Origin: Selaginella moellendorffii
Lineage: Eukaryota; Streptophyta; Lycopodiopsida; Selaginellales; Selaginellaceae
Direction: 5' to 3'
DNA: 64,000 bases
Assembly (NCBI RefSeq): GCF_000143415.4
Contig: NW_003314271.1
Coordinates: forward strand, 1,842,806 to 1,906,805
Numbering within the stretch: the first letter of the stretch is position 1; each line of letters starts with the position of its first letter. Shown here in pieces: positions 54,321 to 64,000 of this stretch. The notes under the pieces were generated by a model, which was not told the DNA's origin, did no database searches, and was given only the letters and a program-made list of their open reading frames with translations. Made by a program: the position numbers and the translations under genes.

Positions 54321-57033
54321 CTAGTGATGTGAACTGGACGGCCTGGCGGAGAATCCTTGCTCTGTTCGCATACGACACGTCGGTGCTGCGTAGATCCAAC
54401 GTAAATCTCTTGTGCTCTGATGCAAGCAGCGCGTTCCCTCGACACGAAGCAGCGTGAAGGACCTGCAGTCGGGCGTAAGAGACAGAATTGTAAAGCGTTT
54501 GCGTAGGACCTCTGGAAGATTTTCTTCACCGTATGAGTAGTTGCCCATCAACGAGAACTGAAACACGACAGCGTGACGTCAAGATGTTGCGCGATATCAA
54601 ACACATATACCCGTTGTAAAGAAGAGTGGTTTTGCATAACCGCGCAGAGCACTCTGGAACACGAGTCCTGGACGTTGTTGTTAGCAAAAGACAACTCCAG
54701 CAAAGACGTGTTTTCCTGAAAATCGGTATGCATTTCTTTTGCAGAGCATCAGACACGCCACAAACCTGAAGCCACAAAAGAATTGCACAAGCCCCTGCCG
54801 CAGTGATCTTGTTGTCGCTTAAATCAAGTGCCTGCAGTTATCACAAAAGCGCTTAGAGCGATGTTGTTCAAACTTTTACCTGAATATGAGCATGTTTTCT
54901 CAGTCCCTCTGCCAAGAAAAATGCATGTTCGTCTAAGAGACAGCACTGCTGCAACCGCAGAGTCTTCAACTGTGTCGGTACAGCATCAAGTATTGGTTTC
55001 GCTACTCTGTATAAACGTAGATAAGAACCAAGACATAGAAGGAAGATCTACTTAACAAGCGCTCTTCTTGAATAGCATCCGTGTTACAGTTTCCTGTAGA
55101 TGTACGAAAAAGAAACTTCGACCAATGTTCAAAAATCAATACCGTTAAAAAGAAGCTCCTTCAGTCGACTGTACTTTAAAGCTGCAAGTGCTTCCTCAGG
55201 TATGAATTTTCCAATACCATTTTCCCGTACATCCAATACTTTCAGAGATCTACAGTAAAATGCAAGTTTTTTCCAAAAGAAAAATCACAGTATACTGCGT
55301 ACCTTGCAAACTCAAGGGCCCGAGCGATAGCTGTGAATCCTTCTGTCAGGATGCAGTTGTAAGCGAGGCGAAGTACCTGGAGCCTTACAACGTGAAAAAA
55401 TAAGAAAACGAGCTGTTTCACATAGAGAATAGCTACCTGCTATGTTTCCGAAGAGAAAGGCTCAAATTTACTGCCGCTTCCTTTGTAAAGCCTGTCTCAC
55501 TATGCATTGAGAAACTTTTAGCAAAAGGCTATAAAGGTGACAAGCTACCTGATATCTAGCAGTTGGAGAAGCTGCATTTCTGCTAATATTTTGCCAACAT
55601 AAAGACCATTATCTCCTAGCTGAACCTTTGCAAGGCCTGCAACAGTTACTGTAAATACCCGCTCGGAACGTAACGCTATGCTCACAAAGGGAGAATAGAG
55701 CTGGAAATTGAGCCATATATACGTCGAACGACAAGCTGCCCTCTCCTGTCATTATCCACTCCCAGAATGCGGACCGTATCTGACAACGAGCAAAACAGTA
55801 TTGCACTTTGATAAACCCAAACTTACTGTATGCGTGTACACCCACTTTCCCTTGTGCGATACTTCAGCAATGAAGCTATCGTTTGTGCCTAGAACTTCTT
55901 TTCAAGAAAAGCCACAAAGAAAAAATTTCATGCGTACCTCCGTCCTGTCGATCAGCTAACTGTTGGAGATAAATTGACATATATAGTGATTTCCATGAAG
56001 TTGGAGGTGGCCTGTCTGAGGTGATCCATTCGTCGTACGCTGGATAGTGCTCCAACGAACAAATTGACATTGTTGCATCGTCATGCATCATTTTCTTGCA
56101 GTTTTCCTCCCAAAGACTTCTCGTATCTGTTAAATGCCGAATTAATTAGCAAGCAAGAAGCGTTTCCTTTGTAGGCATACCAAGACCCAGAGATAAAAAA
56201 TCATCCCTTTCTTCAGCGTAAAATAAGTCTTGCGCGGAAAACTGCTCCGCAACACACCATGCTAAGTCTGGTGGCATTGACGAGACATCCGGTACATCTG
56301 TCCAAGTGCCACGAATTGATCAAACAGGAAAATCCTCCTAGCACAGACCTTTTAGATTGTGAGCAATCATCGCCGCAGCAACCTTTAGAAGATTTTTTAT
56401 GCCAAAAAAATGAGCAGCATGAACAATTTCCATCACTTGGCTTGGTTCTACCTTTTAAAAAAGAAATGAATGATAAAAGCGAAGAACTGAGCTTACTTTA
56501 CCTCGAACTGAAACGTTACTCGCGGGGCGTTTTGTCCCCAATATTTCTCTGCCTTAAGACTGTCAATGTACTCTATAAAAACGAACCGCATTACAGCTTC
56601 CAACACCTTGAAGTTGATCAGAAAAATCTCGCTATGAGAGAGAGAAAAAAAAAGAACTACCTCGTAGCGAAAATCTGGGAATCGGATCACATTCTCCAAT
56701 CTTTCTCTAAACTGCACTGGAAAGAAAGACACAAAACCACCAATGAGAACGAAAATCCAAAGAGAAAAGTGACGAACCTTCTCCGCGAAGAATAACATCG
56801 ACGCATTTTAGCTGCTCCACTATCTTCCTAGGAACAAAGAACTCCACCTCCTCCTGGCAGACGATCCGGAGGTAGCCATTCCCGTCCGCCGGAGTGATCT
56901 CGAGCGAGATCGGGGCTGGAACCGTCGGCTTCCCCTCGAAAATCTCAATGCTGTCCGCTGCCGGCGCCAGCGCCTTCCTGTGCTTACGCTTCCAAGGCTT
57001 TGGCGACAATGCGCGCACATCCCTGGCCGCCAT
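54321..57033 (-). CDS. Leucine-rich repeat protein with Elongin-C/SKP1-like N-terminal domain
   Basis: Seventeen exons (minus): 57033-56778, 56716-56661, 56606-56502, 56451-56349, 56297-56181, 56126-55938, 55897-55827, 55779-55686, 55636-55549, 55499-55437, 55383-55303, 55249-55143, 55093-55052, 55004-54880, 54831-54766, 54715-54611, 54557-54321; 634 residues, all in phase. Residues about 50-175 resemble Elongin C/SKP1 (BTB-type fold): LRIVCQEEVEFFVPRKIVEQ, VQFRERLENVIRFPDF, EVLEAVMRFVFIEYIDSL, and SQVMEIVHAAHFFGIKNLLK, comparable with 'LLMAANFLDC' and 'ANYLNIKNLLD'. A middle region of unknown type follows (to about 330). Then come RNI-type LRRs: LQVLRLAYNCILTEGFTAIA, SLKVLDVRENGIG, IQALDLSDNKITAAGACAIL, LLELSFANNNVQDSC. 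A cullin-linked ubiquitin role is inference. Exon 13/14 is the weakest junction. The last exon could hold one more intron. Confidence 0.75.
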
Positions 57034-57218
57034 AGCTGTGCAGATGCTAGAACTCGATACAAAACCCACTGCGTCGCTCGACAAAGCCCTAAATTATAGA
57101 GAACTACATGAGTCCCTACCGCTAATGCAACGTCACCTTTTATACAAACCATATCTATTCACATAAATACGATATATTCTTCCTTTCCAGTCTACTAAAT
57201 CTTCTTAGCTCGCGAACT

Positions 57219-59062
57219 TCAAGAATCTACGATGTTCTTCATGCCGCGCTTTGATCGCAGTAGCTCCTGGCGCCGCGCGCTCGTCAGCTTCACGAAATCG
57301 GCCTCGGATTTGCGGTGGGACTTGCCTTTGATCGGCGTCTTGAACTGCTCTCGGTGCTTCTGCTGGATGCGAGCAGCCTTGCTCGAGATCACTCCTCCTC
57401 TTGGAGCTTCCGGAGCTGGATCATCGTCACTCGGGCTATCGTGATCGTCTCCACTGCTCTTGTGACCCACCTCGAATCTCCGCTGCTCCAGGCACTCTGC
57501 TCGCTTCTTCCTGGCTCTCTCCAGCACCTTCTCCATGGTTGATCTCTTGTGAAGGAACACCGGGCCCTTCTTGTACTGGTTCCGCGACTTTGATCGCTCC
57601 ATTGCTCTTCTCAGCATCGCTTTGAGGTGCTCGGATCCAAGTTCCTCGTCGGTGGCTTGCGTGAGTTCCTCGATCATCTGGACAGCGCTCTCCTCTGGAA
57701 GATCAAGCGTTGGAGCGGGAGTATCCGTTTGAACTTCGAGTTCCTGGACAATCATAGCTACGGCTTGGTTCTCGGAGGCCTCAAGAGTTTGATCAACTCT
57801 GCCTTCCACAATGAAGCCTTTCGACTCGCTGAGCTCGGAGGTAATTACTGCGTCTGGAGTTGGAAGTGAGAGTTCCTTGATATCAGTAGCTGCTGGAGAT
57901 AGATCATCTTCACTTTTCCCCAGTGCTGCTTCTTCAGCTGCGAATTTGGGCACTGATTCGTAGACATGGTGCTTCTTTTTCGCTTCTTGTCGAGCGACAC
58001 CCACTGCTTCGTCGAGAAGGGCCTTCGTTTCAATGACAACTCCTTGTTTGGCAACAGCCACCACTGCTGCGTCGGAAAGGACCTTCGTTTCACTGACAAC
58101 TTCCTGTTTAGCGACAGCCGTCACTGCTTCGACGAGGACCTTCTCTTTGGTGACAACTGCGATCTGATTCTGATCACGAGAAACCTCCACAGCTGGAACT
58201 TTCTCGTCCTGTTGCTCGTGAGAAGCCTTAATCACAGCAGGCAAAGTTTGTCGTGCCTCCACTACTTCCGAGACTTCGCCACCTTTCTCGGTTGTCTTAA
58301 TCTCCACTCGAGCAGCGGACGGAGTTTCTTGCGCCCCCATTTCTAACGCTTTGCCACCCTGTGCTTGATCGTGAGAAGCCTCTGCCAAGGCAGCAAACGT
58401 TGGAACCTCGACATCTTTCTCATCTTGTCGATCCACCTCCGCGACTGCTTTCTCAGGATGATCTTCGTCGTCTAGCTCAATTGCTTCCGGCGATCTCTCT
58501 AGCTTTGCGCATCTGTCACACAAACACAAACACACGCATTCAGGCTCTTTGCAAACTTGAGAAAACTTACCTTCCATCACCATGATCCAAGTTCTCTCGA
58601 GCATCCATCGACGTCTTCACCTTGTCCGGTTCCTCGGCAACGCTGTGCGCGTCGTCAAACTCACCCTTGTCATCACTCGCAGTACAAAAGCTATGCTTGT
58701 CATGCTCGCCATCGTCACGCTTCTCATCGTCGCGGCTTTTCACCGGCGAGATCGCATTTTCCTCCGTGGTACACTGGCTCGACTGAGAATCACCCACAGC
58801 GCTTCCAGTTCTCCCAGCGGCTGGAGGAGCCACATCCTTGTCCTTGCCACTCTCGCGGCTCGCTGGAGCCTGCCCAGATCAAAGCAAAACTCGATCGATC
58901 TGGATCCAAAGTATGAGGTGGGCTTACCTTGAAGAGCGCCGCGAGCGCGTCCGCCATGAAGAGATTGGTCTTGTTGGCCGGAATTCCATTCTTCTTGCAC
59001 AGCTGCTGCAAGCGCCGCCTAGGGAGCTTGTGGTAATCCAGGGCCGCCTTGTCGCGTGCCAT
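57219..59062 (-). CDS. Charged nuclear-type protein with SAP-like N-terminal helix pair
   Basis: Three exons (minus): 59062-58928, 58869-58571, 58512-57219; 575 residues. The N-terminus (about 8-45) reads YHKLPRRRLQQLCKKNGIPA, NKTNLFMADALAALFK. This is a short helix-extended-helix resembling SAP-type nucleic-acid-binding modules and conserved in a plant family of unknown role. The rest is acidic, Ser/Lys/Glu-rich and low in complexity. It includes three imperfect repeats of about 18-20 residues (VAKQEVVSETKVLSDAAV, VAKQGVVIETKALLDEAV, VARQEAKKK). The C-terminus is basic (FKTPIKGKSHRKSEADFVKL, TSARRQELLRSKRGMKN) and looks like a chromatin or nuclear localisation region. No signal peptide or membrane helix. 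Function not recognised; nucleic-acid binding is inference. Confidence 0.78.
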
Positions 59063-59597
59063 CGCCGCTCGGGATTTCTAGGGCTCGCGCTCCTCCATCT
59101 CCTTTTAACCAGCTGGGAAATGAGCCGTTGTGGCATATTCTGGCAGCCACTGTCTGAAATTCCGAGCGATCTCTTGTACGAATGGACTGGAAGATCATCC
59201 CGTACAGCTCCAGTGATCTAGCTCCTGGAAACTTTCTTTTTCCATGCGTACCAGGAAATGACGTCAGGCTCACATATGGAAGACATAGATCACGTACCAA
59301 AGTTTTATTTTCTTGTCAGCTTCTTCCTTGCAGCCATTGGTAGTTAGAACTATAAGCTTGGAAGTGCAGAATCGTAAAAACGACCTGTACAAAACTCATG
59401 GTTATAGTTGTATCAAAGATTTATATGTGAGGCACCTTCTCATACTGCAGGGATGGCTCAAAGATGGAATCCAGCGCTGGCAAAACTGAGGGATAAAGTT
59501 CTCCTGGATCATCTGTACAAAGAAGATATCATAATGTTGTCTAGAACACGAAGAAGTGAAGAAGAAGAAAAACGTACCGGAGTTCGTCTCGTGATCT
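59063..59597. other. Spacer between the charged-protein gene and the PPR gene
   Basis: No separate gene. On the minus strand a possible 3' exon of the PPR gene (acceptor TTTGTACAG at about 59519) was noted but does not extend a recognisable domain. Confidence 0.4.
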
Positions 59598-62363
59598 TCA
59601 AACCGAGTTTAACTCGGAGGAAGAATAGATGTTGGACATCATCACGTAGGCGGAGGCATTCCCTCGATCCAGCTCCAGCACCGACTCAAAGGCAAGCTTC
59701 CCCACTTCCAAGTTCCTCCACTTGTAGCAAGCACTTAACAGTGCCATCCAGCTCTCGGCGCTCGCATCCACCGGCATTTCTTTCAAGAGCTCGGCTGCTT
59801 CGTCCAGCCGGTTTGCTCGTCCCAGGAGGTCCACCATGCAAGCGTAGTGCTCGGCCCCCCGCGGAAGTCCGCGCTTCCTCCACATCTCTTCGAAGACTTC
59901 CTTTCCTCTCTCCACGAGACCTTTGTGGCTGCAAGCCGTGAGAACCGAGAGATAAGTCACTCCGTCCGGCTGTAGATCCTTCTCCTGGAGCTTCATCTTC
60001 TCGAAAAGCTCGAAAACCCGATCAGTGTCTCCCTGGCAGCTATATCCCGAGATGAGAGCACTCCATGTCACCATGGTCTTCCTGGAGATCTTCCGGAAAA
60101 CTTCCTCGGCTTCTGCCATGCTTCCACACTTCCCGTAAAAATCCACCAGCGAGTTTGCCACCATTGTGTCCGTCTCCAATCCAGCACTGCAAATCTCGGC
60201 ATGGAATCGTCTACCTCTTTCCAGCGCTCCCAGAGCAGCGCACGCCTTGAGAGCTGCGACATAAGTCACCGAGTTGAGCTCGCGGCTGCCTCGTTCTTCT
60301 CTCATGCGTTCCACAGTCTCGAGCGCGGCCTCACTTTCACCGTTCCCCAGGAATCCCAAAACGATGCAGTTCCAGGAGACCACGTCGGGTTGCCGAATCC
60401 TTTCGAAGACGTGAAGAGCATCCACCGTGCTCTGGCTCTTCGCGTAAGAATCCAGCAGCGTATTTGCCAGCATGGTGTCAAGTTCCACGTCGAAAAACCT
60501 CACTGCTCGAGCGTGGATGTCTTTGAGAAACTGTAAGCTGTGAGAATGCTCCTTCTCGGCAAAGCAAGCACAGGCTTTGAGCGCTGCGAGGAGAGTGACA
60601 CGATCCGGTGAAGGGCCTCGGCCTTGGATCATTTGCGAATAAAGCTCGAGTGCCTTCTGGGCTTCACCACTTTCAGTGTATCCCAGCACCATGCAGTTCC
60701 ACAGAGCAACGTCGTCTCGCAGATCATTTCTCAAGCTTTCGAAAATCTTTCGAGCTTCCGCAGTAAATCCACATTTAGCGTAGAGGTCGACCAGGCTTGT
60801 GGCGACAGGTAATTCCAGAGCCTTCGCTTGTTTAGCCGCTGTAGCATGAATTTCCCTGCCTCTCTTCACTGTGTTGATCTTCCCGTACCTCCCTTCGACG
60901 AGCTTGCCATCTTCTTTGCTCGCGAGACTGGACAGAGATTTAAGAATAGCAACCAACACAGCCGTGCTCGGTTCGCCACCTTCGTCTTGCATGAATTGAT
61001 AGAGCTCGAGAGCTGATTCTTCGTCTCCATTCTGTGCATGAGATGAGATGATAGCAGTCCAAGCCATCCTTCTATGCTGGCGAGAGCTTTGAAAGACCAG
61101 CACAGAATCCGCTAATCTCCCACATCTTCCATAAAAGTCCACCAGGCTCGTCTCGAAAACCATCTCCATCTCGTCTCGGTACCTCACAGCGTGTGAGTGG
61201 ATAACTCTGCCTCTTTGCAGTGCCTCTCGCTTGCCTTGTTCGTTGGAAGCCATGGAAACGCATGCCTTGAGAGCACCAAGAAGTGTCAGGCAGTCCGGTA
61301 AGCAGCTTTCGTCGCGCATTCGCGAATAAAGCGTCAAGGCCACCTCGGCTTGTCCACTCTGTGCGTATCCCAAGATGATAGAGTTCCACAAAACGACGTC
61401 CCGGTGCTGGACATTTTCGAAAACTCGACGAGCATCAACCATGCTGCCGCATTTCGACAACATATCCACCAAAGTTGTCGCCACAACGATGTCCTTGGAC
61501 AGATCCAAGCTCCTGGCTTTCTGAAACTCGCAGAAGATAGCCCTCCCTTTCTCCAGGAACTTGTAGCTCCCAGCAAGAGATTCCTTCTCGGCAGCGCTCG
61601 CGCAAGACTTAAGAGCAGCAAGAAGCGTGACGCGATCCGGTTCGTGTCCCTCGGCCTTCATCCGCGAGAAAAACTCCAGTGCCGAATCGGCGTCACCACT
61701 TTGAGCGTAGCCGAGTATCAGCCCCGTCCACAAGACAACACTAAGTTCCTGGAGGCTCTCGAAAATTCTTGCAGCATCCACCATCCGTCCACACTTTGCG
61801 TACATATCCACCAGGCTGCTCGCAGCAAAAGTGTCCAACTCCACACCGATTCGAGCAGCCCGAGCATGAACTTCCTTTCCTTTTCTCAAACTCTCGACCT
61901 TCTCTGCTCGGTCTCCACTAACTTCGTTCTCGGCTATGGCAGAGCAAGCCTTGAGCGCGGCAAGAACCGTGACACGGTCAGGTGGGCAACCGTGTTCCTC
62001 CATCCTCGAGTAAAAATCCAAAGCTTGATCGCCATAGCCATGCTTGGCGAGGCCGAGAATGATGCTAGTCCAAGAAATTACGTCCTTCTCTTCCATCCTG
62101 TCAAAGAGCTCGCGAGCTTCTGATATACAGCCACATTTCACGTACATGTCGAGGAGGCTGTTGGCGACAACGAGGTTGGAGACATCTCCGCTGTGAATCA
62201 CATCGCCGTGGATCTTCTTCCCTGTTACCAAATCCCTGGAGAGCTTGCACGCCTTGAGAGCAAAGATAATGGCTGCTAAGCTCGGCCTACAACCCCGTTC
62301 TTGGAGCTCGAAATATTTCCTCACTGGAATGGTTGCATCAGTGTTTGTGGGAGCGCGTACCAT
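59598..62363 (-). CDS. Pentatricopeptide repeat (PPR) protein, PLS class with E domain
   Basis: Organellar RNA-binding protein, 921 codons, intronless. It contains more than twenty PPR motifs in the P-L-S pattern. Repeated cores are SLLDMYVKCGCISEARELFD, TLVDMLSKCGSMVDARRVFE and SLVDFYGKCGSMAEAEEVFR, with VVLWNSIILGYAQSG-type P motifs. L-type units here carry a conserved insertion that includes variable stretches such as KESLAGSYKFLEKGR or EQGKREALQRGR. The end (HYACMVDLLGRANRLDEAAE, WMALLSACYKWRNLEVGKLA, SAYVMMSNIYSSSELNSV) is an E1 motif cut short within E2. No DYW deaminase. Probably an editing-site recognition factor. The N-terminus MVRAPTNTDATIPVRK is not a clear targeting peptide; an upstream exon could be missing. 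Selaginella has very heavy organellar editing, in keeping with such genes. Confidence 0.93.
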   Translation of the reverse strand: MVRAPTNTDATIPVRKYFELQERGCRPSLAAIIFALKACKLSRDLVTGKKIHGDVIHSGDVSNLVVANSLLDMYVKCGCISEARELFDRMEEKDVISWTSIILGLAKHGYGDQALDFYSRMEEHGCPPDRVTVLAALKACSAIAENEVSGDRAEKVESLRKGKEVHARAARIGVELDTFAASSLVDMYAKCGRMVDAARIFESLQELSVVLWTGLILGYAQSGDADSALEFFSRMKAEGHEPDRVTLLAALKSCASAAEKESLAGSYKFLEKGRAIFCEFQKARSLDLSKDIVVATTLVDMLSKCGSMVDARRVFENVQHRDVVLWNSIILGYAQSGQAEVALTLYSRMRDESCLPDCLTLLGALKACVSMASNEQGKREALQRGRVIHSHAVRYRDEMEMVFETSLVDFYGRCGRLADSVLVFQSSRQHRRMAWTAIISSHAQNGDEESALELYQFMQDEGGEPSTAVLVAILKSLSSLASKEDGKLVEGRYGKINTVKRGREIHATAAKQAKALELPVATSLVDLYAKCGFTAEARKIFESLRNDLRDDVALWNCMVLGYTESGEAQKALELYSQMIQGRGPSPDRVTLLAALKACACFAEKEHSHSLQFLKDIHARAVRFFDVELDTMLANTLLDSYAKSQSTVDALHVFERIRQPDVVSWNCIVLGFLGNGESEAALETVERMREERGSRELNSVTYVAALKACAALGALERGRRFHAEICSAGLETDTMVANSLVDFYGKCGSMAEAEEVFRKISRKTMVTWSALISGYSCQGDTDRVFELFEKMKLQEKDLQPDGVTYLSVLTACSHKGLVERGKEVFEEMWRKRGLPRGAEHYACMVDLLGRANRLDEAAELLKEMPVDASAESWMALLSACYKWRNLEVGKLAFESVLELDRGNASAYVMMSNIYSSSELNSV

Positions 62364-62516
62364 GGGACGCCCTACATTGTGCCCAAGAGCCCTAAGTTTC
62401 CTGCTTTATTTTGTAAACAATTAAGCGAATTATACTTACACAATGACTCTACAAGAATATGAATTTCGTATAATGTGTGAATGTTTATAGAAATATATAT
62501 TTTATTTTTTTAAGAG
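62364..62516. other. Composition boundary
   Basis: GC-rich PPR leader gives way within about 40 bases (62400-62440) to very AT-rich sequence that continues to the window end. Confidence 0.6.
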
Positions 62517-63482
62517 TTAAAATATAGACCATAATTTTTTACCATTATTTGCATTGTAAATTATAACATTACCTTCATTTCTTACAAGTAATACTGTATC
62601 TAATATACATGGCTCTTTTAAGCAATATCTTGTTGCCCAAACTATATTATTATTACTTTTAATAATAAAGTTTCCATTTTCTTGTAAAACTGCAACACAA
62701 TTATAATTAATGGCATTTATTCCAAAATTTCCCATACTTTTCCACATAATATTGTTGGTAGAAACTTTGTGAAATTTAAGTTTACAATTATCTTTTAAAG
62801 TAAATCTAAACAAACCATTTGGTGATACTAAACTGTTATTTTCTTCTATATATGATCCAATCTCATTTTGAAATCCACTTATTAATGAAGATCTATAAAG
62901 TGCTTCACAATTCCAATTTGAAATATATATTTCCGAATTTAAAATTTTGATATTTAAATTGGTGTTACCTTTACCTGTTGATCTTAATTTGTATTTTAAT
63001 GAGAAATTTAAATAAGCCACATGTATGTAACCATAAAATGAGTTTGGGCTTGATAATGCTTGATATTCTAAATTATCTAAAATATATGTAAAAACTTTTA
63101 ACAAAACATCATCTCGATATTTTTCAAGTTCAGTTGGATCCAATAAACAAAATGAAAAAGATGGGAGAACCTTATCTCTTACAATTTCAATTGGTTTCAA
63201 TATGGTTAATTTAATACTAATACCTGCATTTTGTAAAATGAATGCTGGAATTTTAATTTCTCCTACAGAAAAAGTTTCACCATTTTAAAAATAATCTTTA
63301 ATATAATCAAAGATATAGTTTATTAAATTATAAAAATCTTCAATATTTAATTTATTTGGACTTTCAGCACTTATAACAGCTGGATAAAGTGGCTGATCAT
63401 TATCATTTCCTATATTAAAGGAGACATAGTAACATAAAATTATAAAAATCAAAATTTTGATTCTAGAAAGCAATAAATTCAT
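62517..63482 (-). pseudogene. Secreted bulb-type (B-)lectin-like protein, ORF interrupted by one stop codon
   Basis: Two minus-strand frames in the same register are separated only by a TAA at 63287-63285. First: MNLLLSRIKILIFIILCYYV, a signal peptide, then 43 more residues ending FDYIKDYF. Second: NGETFSVGEIKIPAFILQNA and a further ~230 codons with no stop. In the second half ENNSLVSPNGLFRFTLKDNC, LKFHKVSTNNIMWKS, VAVLQENGNFIIKSNNNIVW and LLVRNEGNVIIYNANNGKKLW are three strands of the D-mannose-binding bulb-lectin prism ('L.L...GN..I....'). The typical QxDxNxVxY is degenerate (QENGNFIIK, RNEGNVIIY). Base composition and codon use (A/T-ending almost throughout) differ sharply from all other genes here. 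Either a pseudogene with one nonsense mutation, a gene with an unseen short intron, or a sequencing error. Confidence 0.6.
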
Positions 63483-64000
63483 AATATAGATTAATATTGC
63501 AAGTATTTATAAAATTGGAATATTTTTTTAATGTGATTTAAATATATTTATCACTTATCTATATAAAGAAACTAGAAATTGCATTGGTGGTGAATACCTA
63601 TGATTTTTTTTGAGTATTATTTTAATCATTTTATTCTAAATTTAACCCTGTTTTTAACTGATTTAAAGGGTTTTAATATTCTAGTTTGTTACCAAGTGGC
63701 ATTGCACAAATAAAACATCTTATTTTAATGATCAGAGAAAAATTTAAAATTGAGTTAGATTTTAATGCATGAAAGACTAGATCCAAAGTTTGCGTATACT
63801 CCAAAATTCACCAATATGCAGACAAGAAGGTGCTTCTTGATCAAGAGGATGAAATGAGACAATGGTCTGCCTAATTCCCACTGTGAGGCTGCTGCTGCCA
63901 AATATCTACTACAGCAATCTCATCCAGCAAGTGATCTAAACTCCCATCATAACTACTATTAATGATTTTTATTGACAATTCCCAAGTTTTGCATAACAGC
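63483..64000. other. AT-rich sequence, no gene seen
   Basis: Upstream of the lectin-like ORF. It should hold its promoter if it is expressed. No open frame or RNA recognised. Confidence 0.4.

Noticed and set aside
59686-59941. Plus-strand and other-frame ORFs inside the large PPR gene
   Set aside because: Shadows of the repeated PPR sequence; the minus-strand 921-codon frame explains the region.

Overview
The window looks like nuclear DNA of a lycophyte, most probably Selaginella moellendorffii or a close relative. Reasons: GC-rich genes packed a few hundred bases apart, introns almost all 45-75 bp with GT..AG ends, very large intronless PLS-class PPR genes built on repeated 'YGKCG/YAKCG' motifs, plant-only families (FRO ferric reductases, MATE transporters, C1-1i QALGGH zinc finger, phytyl-ester-synthase-like acyltransferase), and abrupt switches to very AT-rich, retrotransposon-derived DNA. 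No bacterial, plasmid or CRISPR features are present. The species name is inference; no database was searched.

Layout. 1-1791: left end of a Ty3/gypsy-like element on the minus strand (gag, primer binding site, 1.15-kb LTR). 1792-2795: AT-rich repeat debris. 2796-14761: gene island with a frameshifted gene relic, a RING-finger gene with a Lys-rich N-terminus and Arg/Ser C-terminus, ribosomal protein S16, a divergently transcribed conserved plant gene, a PPR gene and a MATE transporter. 14762-27024: AT-rich transposon territory (reverse-transcriptase relic, several dispersed repeat families, a degenerate LTR related to the one at the left end). It also holds two orphan 3' exons, an internally duplicated basic protein gene, and the 3' end of a glycine-rich RNA-binding protein gene cut off by a repeat. 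27025-27097: tRNA-Val(CAC), with its 3' end caught in a 76-bp tandem duplication. 28287-34500: a 14-exon esterase/acyltransferase (phytyl ester synthase-like) gene facing a C2H2 zinc-finger repressor gene. 34500-42680: gene-poor, with one short LTR-like relic. 42683-63482: second gene island with an O-fucosyltransferase-like gene, a second MATE gene, a tandem pair of ferric reductase genes plus a relic of a third, an LRR gene with an Elongin-C/SKP1-like N-terminus, a nuclear-type charged protein, a second large PPR gene, and an AT-rich bulb-lectin-like ORF broken by one stop codon.

The genes form no operon-like pathway. Functional themes are organelle RNA processing and translation (two PPR proteins, S16), metal and solute transport at membranes (two FRO, two MATE), plastid lipid remodelling, and candidate ubiquitin-system proteins (RING, Elongin-C-like/LRR). 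Exon models were built by hand from reading frames, splice sites and phase; every complete model given here closes in frame, but none is supported by transcripts. The most unusual items are the Elongin-C-like/LRR fusion, the RING protein with RS tail, the interrupted lectin-like ORF in foreign-looking base composition, the split history of the tRNA-Val locus, and the shared U3-type module in two otherwise different LTRs.
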